Of a stretch of DNA of 64,000 nt, positions 11,636 through 21,898 are shown one piece after another. The notes under the pieces were generated by a model. It did not search any database. It saw nothing but the letters and a program-made list of their open reading frames with translations, and was not told the origin of the DNA. The DNA is from Rhodobacter sp. Har01 (GTDB lineage: Bacteria > Pseudomonadota > Alphaproteobacteria > Rhodobacterales > Rhodobacteraceae), in assembly GCF_020564565.1 (NCBI RefSeq), contig NZ_JAJCTD010000004.1, positions 248,001 to 312,000 on the forward strand. The letters run 5' to 3'. The translations under genes and the position numbers were made by a program. Positions within the stretch are counted from its first letter, which is position 1. Each line of letters starts with the position of its first letter.

Positions 11636-12994
11636 TCAGCCGGTCCGCACAGGCTTGCGCATCGTGACCAGTTCCTCGGCCATGGTCGGATGCACCGCAA
11701 CCGTGCGGTCGAAGTCTTCCTTGGTCGCCCCCATGCCGATGGGGATGGCCGCCAGTTGGATCATTTCGCCCGCCCCGGGGCCGACGATGTGGCAGCCCAG
11801 AACGCGACGGCTGGCCTGGTCCACGATCAGCTTCATCAGCACCCGCTCGGGGCGCCCGGCGAACTGGGTCTTCATCGGCCGGAAGGCCGCGGAATAGACC
11901 TCGATCGGGCCTTTCTCGCGCGCCGCCTCTTCGGTCAGGCCCACTGTGCCCAGCTCAGGCTGGGTGAAAACGGCGCTGGCGATCAGGCTGTGGTCAAAGC
12001 GCGTGGGAACGCCGCGGAACACGGTATCGGCGAAGGCGTGCCCCTCGCGGATGGCGACCGGGGTCAGGTTGACCCGGTTGGTCACATCGCCCACGGCATA
12101 GATCGAAGGCACCGCGGTCTGGCTGAAATCGTCCACCACCACCTCGCCCTTCCGGCCCAGTTGCACGCCCAGAGCCTCCAGTCCCAGGCCCGCCGAATTC
12201 GGCCGCCGGCCGGTCGCGTACAGCACCAAGTCAAATTCCCGTGCGCTGCCGTCGGTGGCCACGGCGCGGATGCCGCCGGGGCCGCGCTCAAGCCGCATTA
12301 CGTCGGTGCCGCAATGAATAGCGATGCCAGCCTCCTGCATGGCATTGGCGACATGGCCGCGGGCCTCGTCGTCAAAGCCGCGCAGGATCTGCGCGCCGCG
12401 GTAGTATTGCGTGGTGGCCACGCCCAGCCCGTGCAGGATGCAGGCGAATTCACTGGCGATGAAGCCGCCGCCCACCACCAGCGCGCGGCGCGGCAGGGCG
12501 GGCAGGTGGAACATTTCGTTCGAGGTGATGGCCAGCTCGGCGCCCGGAATGTCGGGCACGAAGGGCCGCCCGCCGGTGGCGACCAGGATGTGCTTGGCGG
12601 TGATCCGCTCGCCGGTGGCCAGCCGCACGGCATGAGCGTCCTCGATCACGGCACGGGTGTCGTGGAGGGTGACCCCTGCGCCGCGCAGGGTGCCGCGATA
12701 GGCGTTCTCCAGCCGGTCAAGCTCGGCCTCCAGCGTGGTGCGGAAGCGGCTCCAGTCGAAGCTGCCGGCCTGCACCTCCCAGCCATAGGCGCGGGCGTCG
12801 GCGATCTCGGCAGGGAACTCGCTGGCATAGACCATCAGCTTTTTCGGCACGCAGCCGCGGATGACGCAGGTGCCGCCCATGCGCGATTCCTCGGCCAGCG
12901 CCACCCGGGCGCCGCCCTCGGCGGCCGCAATGCGTGCCGCCCGGACCCCGCCCGAGCCGCCACCAATGACAAAAAGATCAACGTCGAAGGTCAT
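11636..12994 (-). CDS. gor: Glutathione-disulfide reductase
   Basis: 452 residues. The FAD-binding GGGSGGVRAAR lies near residues 11-21. The redox disulfide is GGTCVIRGCVPKKLM (C-x4-C). The NAD(P)H-binding GGGFIASEFA is followed by arginines, and the catalytic HPTMAEELV motif is at the C-terminus. Together these separate it from lipoamide and mercuric reductases. It keeps glutathione reduced in the cytosol. It lies between rpiA and hflK on the same strand; gpx, GST and glyoxalase-like genes elsewhere in the window use the same thiol. Confidence 0.93.
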   Translation of the reverse strand: MTFDVDLFVIGGGSGGVRAARIAAAEGGARVALAEESRMGGTCVIRGCVPKKLMVYASEFPAEIADARAYGWEVQAGSFDWSRFRTTLEAELDRLENAYRGTLRGAGVTLHDTRAVIEDAHAVRLATGERITAKHILVATGGRPFVPDIPGAELAITSNEMFHLPALPRRALVVGGGFIASEFACILHGLGVATTQYYRGAQILRGFDDEARGHVANAMQEAGIAIHCGTDVMRLERGPGGIRAVATDGSAREFDLVLYATGRRPNSAGLGLEALGVQLGRKGEVVVDDFSQTAVPSIYAVGDVTNRVNLTPVAIREGHAFADTVFRGVPTRFDHSLIASAVFTQPELGTVGLTEEAAREKGPIEVYSAAFRPMKTQFAGRPERVLMKLIVDQASRRVLGCHIVGPGAGEMIQLAAIPIGMGATKEDFDRTVAVHPTMAEELVTMRKPVRTG

Positions 12995-13075
12995 GCCCCG
13001 GCTCCGTTGTCCCTGGTCCCGGCACACCTAAGGGATTGCACCCGGTTTCGAAAGGCTGCCACAACCGGAGGCGCG

Positions 13076-13094
13076 AAAAAAGCCGACACCCGGC
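13076..13094 (-). terminator. Possible weak terminator between rpiA and gor
   Basis: On the minus strand a short GCCG-GGTGT-CGGC hairpin runs straight into six T residues. The stem is only 4 base pairs, so this is a weak candidate. The surrounding 275-base gap (12995-13269) shows nothing else apart from the gor leader. Confidence 0.3.
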
Positions 13095-13269
13095 GTCCTG
13101 GCCCGGGCCGCAGCCAGACTTGGCCGGCCGGTCGTGGCCAGGCAGCAGCGCTGGCCGTGGCCGGCCGCTGGCGGGATGTGGACTGCGGTCGAATGGAATG
13201 CGTCCGCGCGGTTGCCTTCGGTCTTGCAGGGTCTTCGGCGTTGCCGACCTGCGGGGCGTGGGGCGCGCC

Positions 13270-14055
13270 CTATTCCAGATCGGCGAAGATGTTGTCCGGG
13301 GGGGCAAGAGGAACCTGGTCATCCTCGACCCGGCCGGTGTTGATGTCGCGCACACTGACGCGGCCATCGGGCTGACCGATCACCACGATGTCGCAGATGT
13401 CGATGAAGAGGCCATTTTCGACCACGCCGGGGATCTGGTTCAACACCAGCGCCAGTTGCCGCGCGTTGCCGATGCGCTTGAGGTGCAGGTCCAGGATGTG
13501 GTTCGATTCATCGGTCAGCAGCGGCCGCTCGCCGTTCATCCGCAGGCTGACGTCACGGCCCAGCACATCCATGCTGACCAGTGTTTCTTCGACCAGCGCC
13601 TTGGTGGTGCGCCAGCCGAAGGGGATCACCTCCACCGGCAGCGGAAAGGCGCCCAGCTGCGCCACCTCCTTGGCGGCATCGGCGATGACGATCATCTGGT
13701 CGCTGGCGGTAGCGACGATCTTTTCCTGCAAGAGCGCCGCGCCGCCGCCCTTGATCAGGTTGAGGTTGGAATCGAATTCATCGGCGCCGTCGATGGTCAG
13801 ATCCAGCCACTTGACCTCATCCAGCGTGCGCACGTCCAGTCCCAGGCTGGCGGCCAGGTCTGCCGTGCGCCGGCTGGTCGCCACGCAGGTGACGCGCAGG
13901 CTTTCGTCACGCACCCGCTCGGCCAGGCAGCGCACCATCCAGGCCGCGGTCGAGCCGGTCCCAAGGCCCAGCTTCATGCCGTCCTCGACGAAATCGACCG
14001 CCCGCTTGGCGGCCGCGAACTTGGCCTTGTCGATGGGGTTCAGATCGGCGGGCAT
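13270..14055 (-). CDS. rpiA: Ribose-5-phosphate isomerase A
   Basis: 261 residues. Phosphate-binding GTGSTAAWMV, the DGADEFDSNLNLIKGGGAAL active-site region and the EKIVA motif are all present. It interconverts ribose-5-phosphate and ribulose-5-phosphate in the pentose phosphate pathway. ATG 14055 is preferred over GTG 14061 because AAGGGGGAG stands 7 bases before it. A 17-codon hydrophobic ORF and overlapping hairpins lie just upstream on the same strand. Confidence 0.94.
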   Translation of the reverse strand: MPADLNPIDKAKFAAAKRAVDFVEDGMKLGLGTGSTAAWMVRCLAERVRDESLRVTCVATSRRTADLAASLGLDVRTLDEVKWLDLTIDGADEFDSNLNLIKGGGAALLQEKIVATASDQMIVIADAAKEVAQLGAFPLPVEVIPFGWRTTKALVEETLVSMDVLGRDVSLRMNGERPLLTDESNHILDLHLKRIGNARQLALVLNQIPGVVENGLFIDICDIVVIGQPDGRVSVRDINTGRVEDDQVPLAPPDNIFADLE

Positions 14056-14100
14056 CGGCACACTCCCCCTTGGGCGTCATGGTGATCGCCTGCGGGATTA

Positions 14101-14140
14101 GCGCAAAGGCCCGCGAAGGGCAAAAAGCTTTTGCCTTTGC
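14101..14140 (-). promoter_or_regulatory. Two mutually overlapping hairpins between the 17-codon ORF and rpiA
   Basis: GGCAAAA (14119-14125) pairs with TTTTGCC (14129-14135) around AGC. GCAAAGGC (14103-14110) pairs with GCCTTTGC (14133-14140). The two stems share bases 14133-14135, so they compete. They start directly after the stop of the small ORF, the layout of an attenuator or of a compact terminator. Confidence 0.35.
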
Positions 14141-14141
14141 G

Positions 14142-14195
14142 TCAGACGAACAGAACGAGTCCGGCCATGACCGAGACGAGAACGAAAAGAGGCAT
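14142..14195 (-). CDS. Candidate 17-residue hydrophobic small protein or leader peptide
   Basis: The ORF encodes MPLFVLVSVMAGLVLFV and ends in TGA. An AACAGGAG ribosome site lies 7 bases before the ATG, better than that of many longer genes here. The whole peptide could form one membrane helix. It is transcribed towards rpiA, whose start is 86 bases downstream, with competing hairpins between. It could be a membrane micropeptide or a leader controlling rpiA. No homologue is recalled, so function is open. Confidence 0.45.
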   Translation of the reverse strand: MPLFVLVSVMAGLVLFV

Positions 14196-14374
14196 CAGCG
14201 ATTCTCCTGTTGAAACCTGTCTTGCCACAGTTTTGCCGCAATTAGTTAAGCGCAAGAAAACGCGGCTGTCCAAGGATTTGAAACTGGTCCATGAGCGGCA
14301 CCCGATTGCCGTTTCCAGAACAGGACAAATCGGCCGTCTTCTGGCAGACTGTCGCCAGACCATGGGGTGTCTGC

Positions 14375-15049
14375 ATGCTTGCGCTTCATTCCGCGCCGGA
14401 TTCGGCGGCAACAATCGTGCGGCTCGTCTGCGCCGCCGCGCGGATCGAGCTTGCGCTCCGCGCGGTCGGCCGGGCGCCGGACGCGCTTGAAAGCCAGGCC
14501 TTTCGTGCCCTGAACCCCACCGGCACGATTCCCGTGCTGGAAACGCCGCAGGGGCCGGTGTCGGAAACCGGCGCCACCCTGCTGTGGCTGTCGGACGCGC
14601 ATCGCCTTGGGCCGGGACCGGCCGACGCCGGTCGCCCGGCCTTCCTGAAATGGCTGTTCTTCCTGTCGAACACCGTCCATGCCGACCTGCGCCAGCTGGT
14701 GCGGCCCTGGCGCTATGCCCCAGTCGAGGCCGAGGCCGGTCAGGTCAATCTGGCCGCCGGGCGCTTCCTGGCCGCGCTGGGCCTTGTCGATCAGGCGCTG
14801 CGGCAGCAGCCGGCGCTGTTTCCGCAGTTGGGGCCGCTGTCATGCTACCTGCTGATGCTGTGCCGCTGGGCAGCGCAATACCCGCTCGATCACCCGCGCT
14901 GGTTCCACCTGACGGCCTTCCCCGCCTTGCAGGCCCATGCCGAAACCGCCGAAACCAGGTCTGAAGTGCAACAGATCGCGGTTGAAGAGGAGCTGGGCGC
15001 CCGGCTCTTCACGGCACCGCCCGCGGCGCCGCCGATTCTTTTCCGCTGA
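14375..15049 (+). CDS. Glutathione S-transferase family protein
   Basis: 224 residues with the two-part GST layout. An N-terminal thioredoxin-like domain contains the cis-Pro NPTGTIPVLETPQG and the glutathione-binding SETGATLLWL. An all-helical C-terminal domain follows (about 85-200). The first strand is LALHSAPDSAATIVRL, with Ser in place of the catalytic Tyr/Cys seen in many classes. The substrate is unknown. An ATG at 14291 would add 28 non-conserved residues and is rejected. Confidence 0.82.
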   Translation: MLALHSAPDSAATIVRLVCAAARIELALRAVGRAPDALESQAFRALNPTGTIPVLETPQGPVSETGATLLWLSDAHRLGPGPADAGRPAFLKWLFFLSNTVHADLRQLVRPWRYAPVEAEAGQVNLAAGRFLAALGLVDQALRQQPALFPQLGPLSCYLLMLCRWAAQYPLDHPRWFHLTAFPALQAHAETAETRSEVQQIAVEEELGARLFTAPPAAPPILFR

Positions 15050-15148
15050 GCGCGGTCCGGGACGCCGCGCGAAACGCGCGGAATGTCGCATTCCGCTCTT
15101 GCGCGGCGGGCGCGGCACCGCATGTTCGGGACAACCCGGGAGAAGCGC

Positions 15149-16528
15149 ATGTTCCTGTCCGTCTTCGACATGTTCAAGGTGGGGATCGGCCCCTCGTCCA
15201 GCCACACCATGGGCCCCATGGTGGCCGCGGCGCGCTTCCTTGAAACCCTGCGCGCCTCGCCGTTCCATCCGCGCGGGCTGAAGGCCAGCCTGCACGGCTC
15301 GCTGGCGTTCACCGGGGTGGGGCATGCGACGGACCGGGCGACGATCCTCGGCCTCGCGGGCTTTGCGCCGGAAACCTATGACGCCGACAGGGCCGAGGCG
15401 GCGCTGGCGCATATCCGCGAGACGAAGACCATCGAACCCGCGGGCCTGCCGCCGCTGCACTTCGACCCGGGCGCGGACCTGGTGTTCGACTACGGCCCCG
15501 CGCTGCCCGGCCATGCCAACGGCATGATCCTGCGGGCCACCGACGCCGAAGGCGACGTGATCCTGCAAGAGACCTATTACTCCATCGGCGGCGGCTTCGT
15601 GCTGACCGCAGCCGAACTGGCCCAGGCGGGTGAGGCCAGGGGCCAGGCCCGCGCCGCGGTGCCCTGGCCCTTCGAGACCGCGGCCGAGATGCTGGACATG
15701 GCAAGACGGTCCGGCCTCTCCATCGCGGCGATGAAGCGGCAGAACGAGTTGCGCTTCCGATCGGCCGCGGATCTGGACCGCGGGCTGGCGCGCGTCTGGG
15801 AGGTGATGGACGCCTGCATCTCCCGCGGCATGACCGGCGAGGGCATTCTGCCCGGCGGGCTGAAGGTGCGCCGGCGGGCGAAGGGCATCCACGATGCGCT
15901 GATGGCCGAACGCGGGCTGAACCTCGTCGCACCACATACCATCAACGACTGGATGAGCATGTATGCCATGGCGGTGAACGAGGAGAACGCCGCCGGCGGC
16001 CAGGTTGTGACCGCACCCACCAATGGCGCGGCCGGCGTGGTGCCGGCGGTGATCCGCTACTGGCTGGACCATGTGCCCGGCGCCTCGGCCACGCGGGTGG
16101 GGGAATTCCTGCTGACCGCCGCAGCGGTCGGTGGGTTGTGCAAGCACAACGCCTCGATCTCTGGCGCCGAATGCGGCTGCCAGGCCGAGGTCGGCAGCGC
16201 CGCGGCGATGGCGGCGGCAGGCCTCTGCGCAGTGCTGGGGGGCACGGCGGAACAGGTCGAAAACGCCGCCGAGATCGCGCTGGAGCATCACCTGGGCATG
16301 ACCTGCGACCCGGTGAAGGGCCTGGTGCAGGTGCCTTGCATCGAGAGAAACGGCCTGGGCGCGATCAAGGCGGTCTCCGCCGCCTCGCTGTCGTTGCGCG
16401 GCGACGGCCAGCATCTGGTGTCCCTGGACGCCTGCATCGAGACGATGCGGCAGACCGGCCACGACATGCACGAGAAGTACAAGGAAACCTCGCTGGGCGG
16501 CCTTGCGGTCAATGTCCCGAACTGCTGA
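15149..16528 (+). CDS. sdaA: L-serine ammonia-lyase (single-chain, iron-sulfur)
   Basis: 459 residues. The beta-like N-terminal domain begins SVFDMFKVGIGPSSSHTMGP. The catalytic alpha-like domain holds GGLCKHNASISGAECGCQAE and MTCDPVKGLVQVPC, whose cysteines bind the 4Fe-4S cluster. It deaminates L-serine to pyruvate and ammonia. ATG 15149 follows GGGAG and fits the conserved N-terminus; an upstream in-frame ATG at 15083 adds an unrelated stretch. The gene ends in front of repeat copy C. Confidence 0.94.
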   Translation: MFLSVFDMFKVGIGPSSSHTMGPMVAAARFLETLRASPFHPRGLKASLHGSLAFTGVGHATDRATILGLAGFAPETYDADRAEAALAHIRETKTIEPAGLPPLHFDPGADLVFDYGPALPGHANGMILRATDAEGDVILQETYYSIGGGFVLTAAELAQAGEARGQARAAVPWPFETAAEMLDMARRSGLSIAAMKRQNELRFRSAADLDRGLARVWEVMDACISRGMTGEGILPGGLKVRRRAKGIHDALMAERGLNLVAPHTINDWMSMYAMAVNEENAAGGQVVTAPTNGAAGVVPAVIRYWLDHVPGASATRVGEFLLTAAAVGGLCKHNASISGAECGCQAEVGSAAAMAAAGLCAVLGGTAEQVENAAEIALEHHLGMTCDPVKGLVQVPCIERNGLGAIKAVSAASLSLRGDGQHLVSLDACIETMRQTGHDMHEKYKETSLGGLAVNVPNC

Positions 16529-16544
16529 CCCGGGGTGATTCAAT

Positions 16545-16823
16545 AGCGCGCCTTGCGGCGCAAGTCTTCTGTCTCGTCGTCGCGCGCTCCTCCTCGGGCG
16601 TTGGGGGCATCCTGCCCCCAAACCCCCTGGGGGTATTTCCGCCAAGATGAAGGCCGAGCAGCTTCATCTTGGCGGAAATACCCCCGCCGGAGGCCCCGGC
16701 CGATGCCCGGCGCCAGGCCGAATGTCATGCGTCGCGCCGGGGCCGGGCGGACCCGAGCCGGTTGCGCGCTTGCGCGCAGAGGCGAGAGGAAAGCTGTGCG
16801 GCCGCGTCTTTCGCGGCCGCTCC
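16545..16823 (+). repeat. Multi-hairpin intergenic element, copy C (forward)
   Basis: Occupies most of the 377-base gap between sdaA and purA; no gene is seen in the gap. It begins with GCGCCTTGCGGCGC, then CTCGTCGTCGCGCG and a GGGGGC/GCCCCC hairpin. The core has perfect 24-base arms, 16629-16652 with 16662-16685, around a 9-base loop. The invariant CCGCCGGAGGC tail, GAGCCGGTTGCGCGCTTGCGCGC and a GCGGCCGCG/CGCGGCCGC hairpin follow. The core arms differ in sequence from copies A/B while keeping full pairing. Confidence 0.87.
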
Positions 16824-16905
16824 GTTTCGATACCGCCCCTTCCCCCCGCGCACGGCATCCGTTATGGGGTCGGCGCAATTCCGTGCAGGGAAGGACCTCC
16901 GTCAA

Positions 16906-18198
<1,293 letters not shown>

Positions 18199-18254
18199 AC
18201 CGCCGCTTGTCGGCCCTGACCGGCCGATGATCGCCCCCGCTGGGAAACCCGCTG

Positions 18255-18518
18255 ATGGCCCTGAGCTACCGCACCCGCAAACGCCTTGCCCTGCTGATTC
18301 TGGTCGTCGGCATGCCGCTTTATGTCGTCGCCGCGGTCACCCTGGTGAACTGGGCCGATGCGCGCTGGGGCCGGCTGCCGATCTGGGCCGAGGTCGCCGT
18401 CTACCTGACCCTCGGCCTTCTCTGGGCGCTGCCGTTCCGCTCTGTCTTCCGCGGCGTCGGTCAGGCCGACCCCCAGGCGGCAAGGGAAAAGGCGAAGGGG
18501 CCCGGCCCCTCCGCCTGA
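18255..18518 (+). CDS. DUF2842 small membrane protein
   Basis: 87 residues. The YRTRKRLALLILVVGMPLY opening with two transmembrane helices (about 11-31 and 46-66), ending in PFRSVFRGVG, is characteristic of DUF2842, a family confined largely to alphaproteobacteria. The C-terminus is a charged cytoplasmic tail. Function is unknown. It begins 56 bases after purA on the same strand and converges with the large acidic protein gene 21 bases downstream. Confidence 0.87.
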   Translation: MALSYRTRKRLALLILVVGMPLYVVAAVTLVNWADARWGRLPIWAEVAVYLTLGLLWALPFRSVFRGVGQADPQAAREKAKGPGPSA

Positions 18519-18539
18519 TCCGGTTGTCCAGCCGGGCCT

Positions 18540-21044
18540 TCAGCCGGCGATCTTGCGCGCTTCCGCCAGGTAGGTCGAGGTGCGGGGCAGCGCGTATTGG
18601 CCGCGCCGAACCTTCTCGATCCGGCCTTCCCGCAACATCGCGCCAAAGGTGCGCAGACCGTCCTCGCGGCTGACGTCGCCCATCTGGCCGGCGGCGATCC
18701 GGCGCATCAGCAACGGGCGGGTGAAGTTCTCGCGCCGTTCGATGCAGATCGCGTAGGCGGCGGCCGCTTCCAGAAGGTCGGGAAGCGCGGTCGCGCCCAG
18801 CCGGTCGGCGAATTCCGCAAAGCTGCGGCTGTCCGCGAAGGCGCCCTCGGCCGTCGGTCCGGGCCGCGACTGGTCGCCCGCGTCCTCGTCCTCATGGGCG
18901 TCGGCCTCTGCGACCACCGGCGTCGGGGTGGCCAGAACCGGCGCAAGCAGCGTCGGCGCCGGCAGCATGGCTTCGTCCTCGTCGTCCTCGGCGATGGCTG
19001 CGCCTGCCGCCGCCATCATGCCCGACACGCCGGCAAACCGGCGCGGCCGCACCGGCGCCACCGGGGTCGTCGGACCCGGGCGGTCGATGCGCTGTTCGGA
19101 CACCAGAACCAGCGGCGCCGGTCGATCCGGGGTCACCGCGGCCGGACGCAGCGGCAGCGGGCGCCGCTCGACCGAGGTCTCGGCCGGACGCGGACGCACC
19201 GGACGCACCACCCGGGCCAGGTCGGCCCGATAGGGATCGGCGCGTTCCTCTTCCGAGGGCTGCGACACGCCGGCCAGCCGGTCCGCGACCGTGGCCGCCA
19301 CGGCCGCCTTCAGGTGCTGGATGGCCGACAGCCGGCGCTGGTTCTCTTCGACTGCCATCTCGTCGTCGGTCTGACGCATCAGCCGCGCCACATCCGGCTC
19401 GCCCTCGACGGCCGTCGGCACGGACACAGGCGCCGGCGCCGGTTTCGGGTCGTCCAGCGGCAACGCATCGGCGCGGCGGATCTTGATCACCCGCGCCCGC
19501 GCTCGCTGCGCCTTTTCCATCACGTCCACGGCATGCCGGGCCGCCTCGACCAGGGCCTGCGTCTCATCCGGCGCCGGCTCTGCCTCGGCCTCGGCCGCTG
19601 CGGGCGGGCTTGCCTCGACCGGCTGGTGAGACAGGCCCTCGGCCTCGTCCTGCAGTTCGGCGGCCAGGTCTTCCGGAAGGGAATCGTCCAGTTCCGCCGC
19701 CGTCATCGCCGCGGGCACCTCTGCCTCCGGCAGGTCCGACAGGTCATAAAGCGAGTCGTCCAGGTCCGGATCGACGCGCTCGGCAAAGGGATCGGCCGCG
19801 AAAGACCCAGCCACGGGCGCTTCGGTCCCCGCACGCTCGGCGGCGGCTTCGTCCTCAAGCCAGGCGCCGTCTTCGGCTGCCTCCGGCACGCTTGCCGCAG
19901 CCGCCCAGGAAGCCACCGCGGGCTGGTTGGCAGGGTCCGTCATCGTCTGCGGAAACACCTCTTCGCCGCCCGCCAGAGTGGCGATCAGGCTGTCCAGCAC
20001 GGCATCGTGGTCCGCCTGCAGCGAACTTCCCATGACCTCCTGCGCCGGTGCCGGGGCCAGACCGGGCGCATCGAACCCCTCTTCGACGAAGTCGGGCGCA
20101 AAGGCCTGCGGTGCGTCAGAGGCTTCCGGTTCCGGCCAATCCTCGGCCTCGGTCGCGACCCCTTGCAGGGCGTCATCCTCGGCCGCGGGTTCGGCCAGGC
20201 TGTAGGCCAGGTCCGGCAGATCGGGCGCAAACGCGGCCTCAGGCAGCGCCGAAACCTCGATCGCAGCCGCCTGCTCATCCTCGAAGGGTTCGGCGGCAAG
20301 CCCCGGCATCAACGGCACGACAACGCCGCCGGGCGCAAATCCAGGCGCCGCCGAGCCAACGGCCTGGCGCAGACGGGCCAACTTGGCCGCCACGCCCTCG
20401 GGCATGGCCGAAAGCAGGACCGGACGGTCCGGCTGGGGCTGCGGCGCAACGAAGGGCTCAACCTCTGCCTCAAGGTCCTCGAAGGCCTCCGGCGCGGCCG
20501 CATCCTGAAGGGCGTGACTGTCCAACTCGACAGAGGCGGGCGCGGCCATCGCTTCGGCCAGGGCCGCGGACAGTGGCGGCGCCTCGGGCTCCGCAACCGC
20601 TGCGGCCACAGGTTCCGGATCGACCGGGGCCGCGACGGCGGCCACCAGAGACGTCACCGGCGGCGCGGCTTCGGCCGGCGTCGGCTCGGCCGCCACCTCG
20701 GCCGGGGCCGGGGCAACCGGAGCTTCCGCGGCAGGCGGGGCCTGGGGCGGAATCGCAGCCGCGGCAGCTGCGGTCGGCAGACCGATCGCCTCACCCGCCC
20801 GCAGCACCACTCCGTTGTCCTGCATCCGGGCCTCGACCCGGCGCTGAACCTCGCGCTCGGCGATCTTGTGCAGCATCGCCGCGTCGGGTTGCGGCGGCTC
20901 GGCGCCGAAGTAGCGATCCTCTGCAGCGAGGTCGCGGAAATACTCCGCAATCGCCTTCATCGTGTTGAAGGGATCATCGAAGCCTTCCAGCGTGCAGCTG
21001 AAGGTGCCATAGGAAACCGTCAGGATCTTGCTTGCACCGATCAT
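18540..21044 (-). CDS. Large acidic Ala/Pro/Glu-rich protein with conserved ends
   Basis: 834 residues. An ordered N-terminal unit (1-90: [20 protein letters not shown], then [21 protein letters not shown] and a charged helix) and an ordered C-terminal unit (about 740-834: [51 protein letters not shown]) flank about 600 residues of Ala/Pro/Asp/Glu-rich sequence likely to be disordered. No signal peptide or membrane span is seen, so it is probably cytoplasmic. The fold of the ends suggests partner binding. I do not recognise a function. The start at 21044 has GAGAGG upstream. Confidence 0.8.
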   Translation of the reverse strand: MIGASKILTVSYGTFSCTLEGFDDPFNTMKAIAEYFRDLAAEDRYFGAEPPQPDAAMLHKIAEREVQRRVEARMQDNGVVLRAGEAIGLPTAAAAAAIPPQAPPAAEAPVAPAPAEVAAEPTPAEAAPPVTSLVAAVAAPVDPEPVAAAVAEPEAPPLSAALAEAMAAPASVELDSHALQDAAAPEAFEDLEAEVEPFVAPQPQPDRPVLLSAMPEGVAAKLARLRQAVGSAAPGFAPGGVVVPLMPGLAAEPFEDEQAAAIEVSALPEAAFAPDLPDLAYSLAEPAAEDDALQGVATEAEDWPEPEASDAPQAFAPDFVEEGFDAPGLAPAPAQEVMGSSLQADHDAVLDSLIATLAGGEEVFPQTMTDPANQPAVASWAAAASVPEAAEDGAWLEDEAAAERAGTEAPVAGSFAADPFAERVDPDLDDSLYDLSDLPEAEVPAAMTAAELDDSLPEDLAAELQDEAEGLSHQPVEASPPAAAEAEAEPAPDETQALVEAARHAVDVMEKAQRARARVIKIRRADALPLDDPKPAPAPVSVPTAVEGEPDVARLMRQTDDEMAVEENQRRLSAIQHLKAAVAATVADRLAGVSQPSEEERADPYRADLARVVRPVRPRPAETSVERRPLPLRPAAVTPDRPAPLVLVSEQRIDRPGPTTPVAPVRPRRFAGVSGMMAAAGAAIAEDDEDEAMLPAPTLLAPVLATPTPVVAEADAHEDEDAGDQSRPGPTAEGAFADSRSFAEFADRLGATALPDLLEAAAAYAICIERRENFTRPLLMRRIAAGQMGDVSREDGLRTFGAMLREGRIEKVRRGQYALPRTSTYLAEARKIAG

Positions 21045-21090
21045 GGATGCAGACCTCTCACTTCCGCTCTGCCGGAAACATTGCCCGGCG

Positions 21091-21175
21091 ACTGTTCGAA
21101 TCCATGGACAGACAAGGGTAATTTGAAGGATTGATTGTGGCCCCACCGCATGAAATTTGCCTTAATTCGAACAGT
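21091..21175. promoter_or_regulatory. Perfect 11-base inverted repeat framing divergent promoters
   Basis: ACTGTTCGAAT at 21091-21101 is the exact complement of ATTCGAACAGT at 21165-21175, 63 bases apart, in the gap between the divergent acidic-protein and thiN starts. Each half contains TTCGAA. It may be a paired operator controlling both genes; the factor is unknown. Confidence 0.4.
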
Positions 21176-21181
21176 ATCACC

Positions 21182-21898
21182 ATGAAATCGCCGATTGTCC
21201 AAGCCGTTGAGGGGGTCACCCTGGTGGGCGGAGGCCCGGTTCCAACGCGCGATCTCGCGCGGGCGCGCGCGCGAGCCCCGGTGGTGGTCGCGGCCGACGG
21301 TGGGGCCAACCGATTGTTGCCGATCCGTGTCCAACCACAAGCTGTGATAGGCGACCTCGATTCGATCTCGGACGCGGCGCGGGCGGCGATCCCCGCTGAC
21401 CGGCTGCATTTCCTGCCCGATCAGGCCACCACCGACTTCGACAAGGCGCTGCGCTCGATCGAGGCGCCGTTCATTCTGGCGCTTGGCTTTGCCGGCGCCC
21501 GAATCGACCACGGGCTGGCGGTGATGAACACATTGGTGCGCCATGCGAATCGGCGCTGCCTGGTGCTGGGGCCGCGCGACCTGGCCTTTGCCGCCCCGCC
21601 GGAGCTGCACCTGCAGCTGCGCCCGGGCGATCCGCTGTCGCTGTTTCCGCTGGCGCCGGTGCGGGGGGAAAGCGACGGGCTGGACTGGCCCATCGCCGGG
21701 CTGGCCTTCGCGCCGGACGGCTTCATCGGCACCTCGAACCGGGTCTCGACCGGCCCGGTGCGGCTGGCCTTCGACCGCCCCGGCATGATCGTTATCCTGC
21801 CGCGCAACCGGCTGGATGCCGCGATCACGGCCCTGCGGGGGCCTCTGCCTCGGCCGAGGCCGCCCGGTCCCGGTGCGCCAGCCGCTCCCGGTGGATGA
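21182..21898 (+). CDS. thiN: Thiamine diphosphokinase
   Basis: 238 residues. AADGGANRLL, IGDLDSISD, DQATTDFDKALR and GFAGARIDHGLAVMNTL are the nucleotide and thiamine-binding motifs of TPK. It converts thiamine to the cofactor thiamine diphosphate. ATG 21182 gives the family N-terminus; an upstream ATG at 21131 adds 17 unconserved residues across the promoter. Its last 74 bases overlap the end of the convergent DMT transporter gene, so the C-terminal Pro-rich tail is probably dispensable. Confidence 0.9.
   Translation: MKSPIVQAVEGVTLVGGGPVPTRDLARARARAPVVVAADGGANRLLPIRVQPQAVIGDLDSISDAARAAIPADRLHFLPDQATTDFDKALRSIEAPFILALGFAGARIDHGLAVMNTLVRHANRRCLVLGPRDLAFAAPPELHLQLRPGDPLSLFPLAPVRGESDGLDWPIAGLAFAPDGFIGTSNRVSTGPVRLAFDRPGMIVILPRNRLDAAITALRGPLPRPRPPGPGAPAAPGG

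Noticed and set aside
14119..14135. Simple rho-independent terminator for the 17-codon ORF
   Set aside because: Kept only as an alternative: a T-run exists within the stem rather than after it, and a second competing stem shares three bases.
16545..16823. Repeat copies interpreted as insertion sequences
   Set aside because: At about 215-310 bases they hold no transposase and no target duplication was seen. A MITE-like origin remains possible, but IS is not supported.
18597..21134. Plus-strand open frame of 845 codons opposite the acidic protein
   Set aside because: The antisense product is Arg/Gly/His-rich low complexity. The minus-strand frame has conserved ends and a proper ribosome site.
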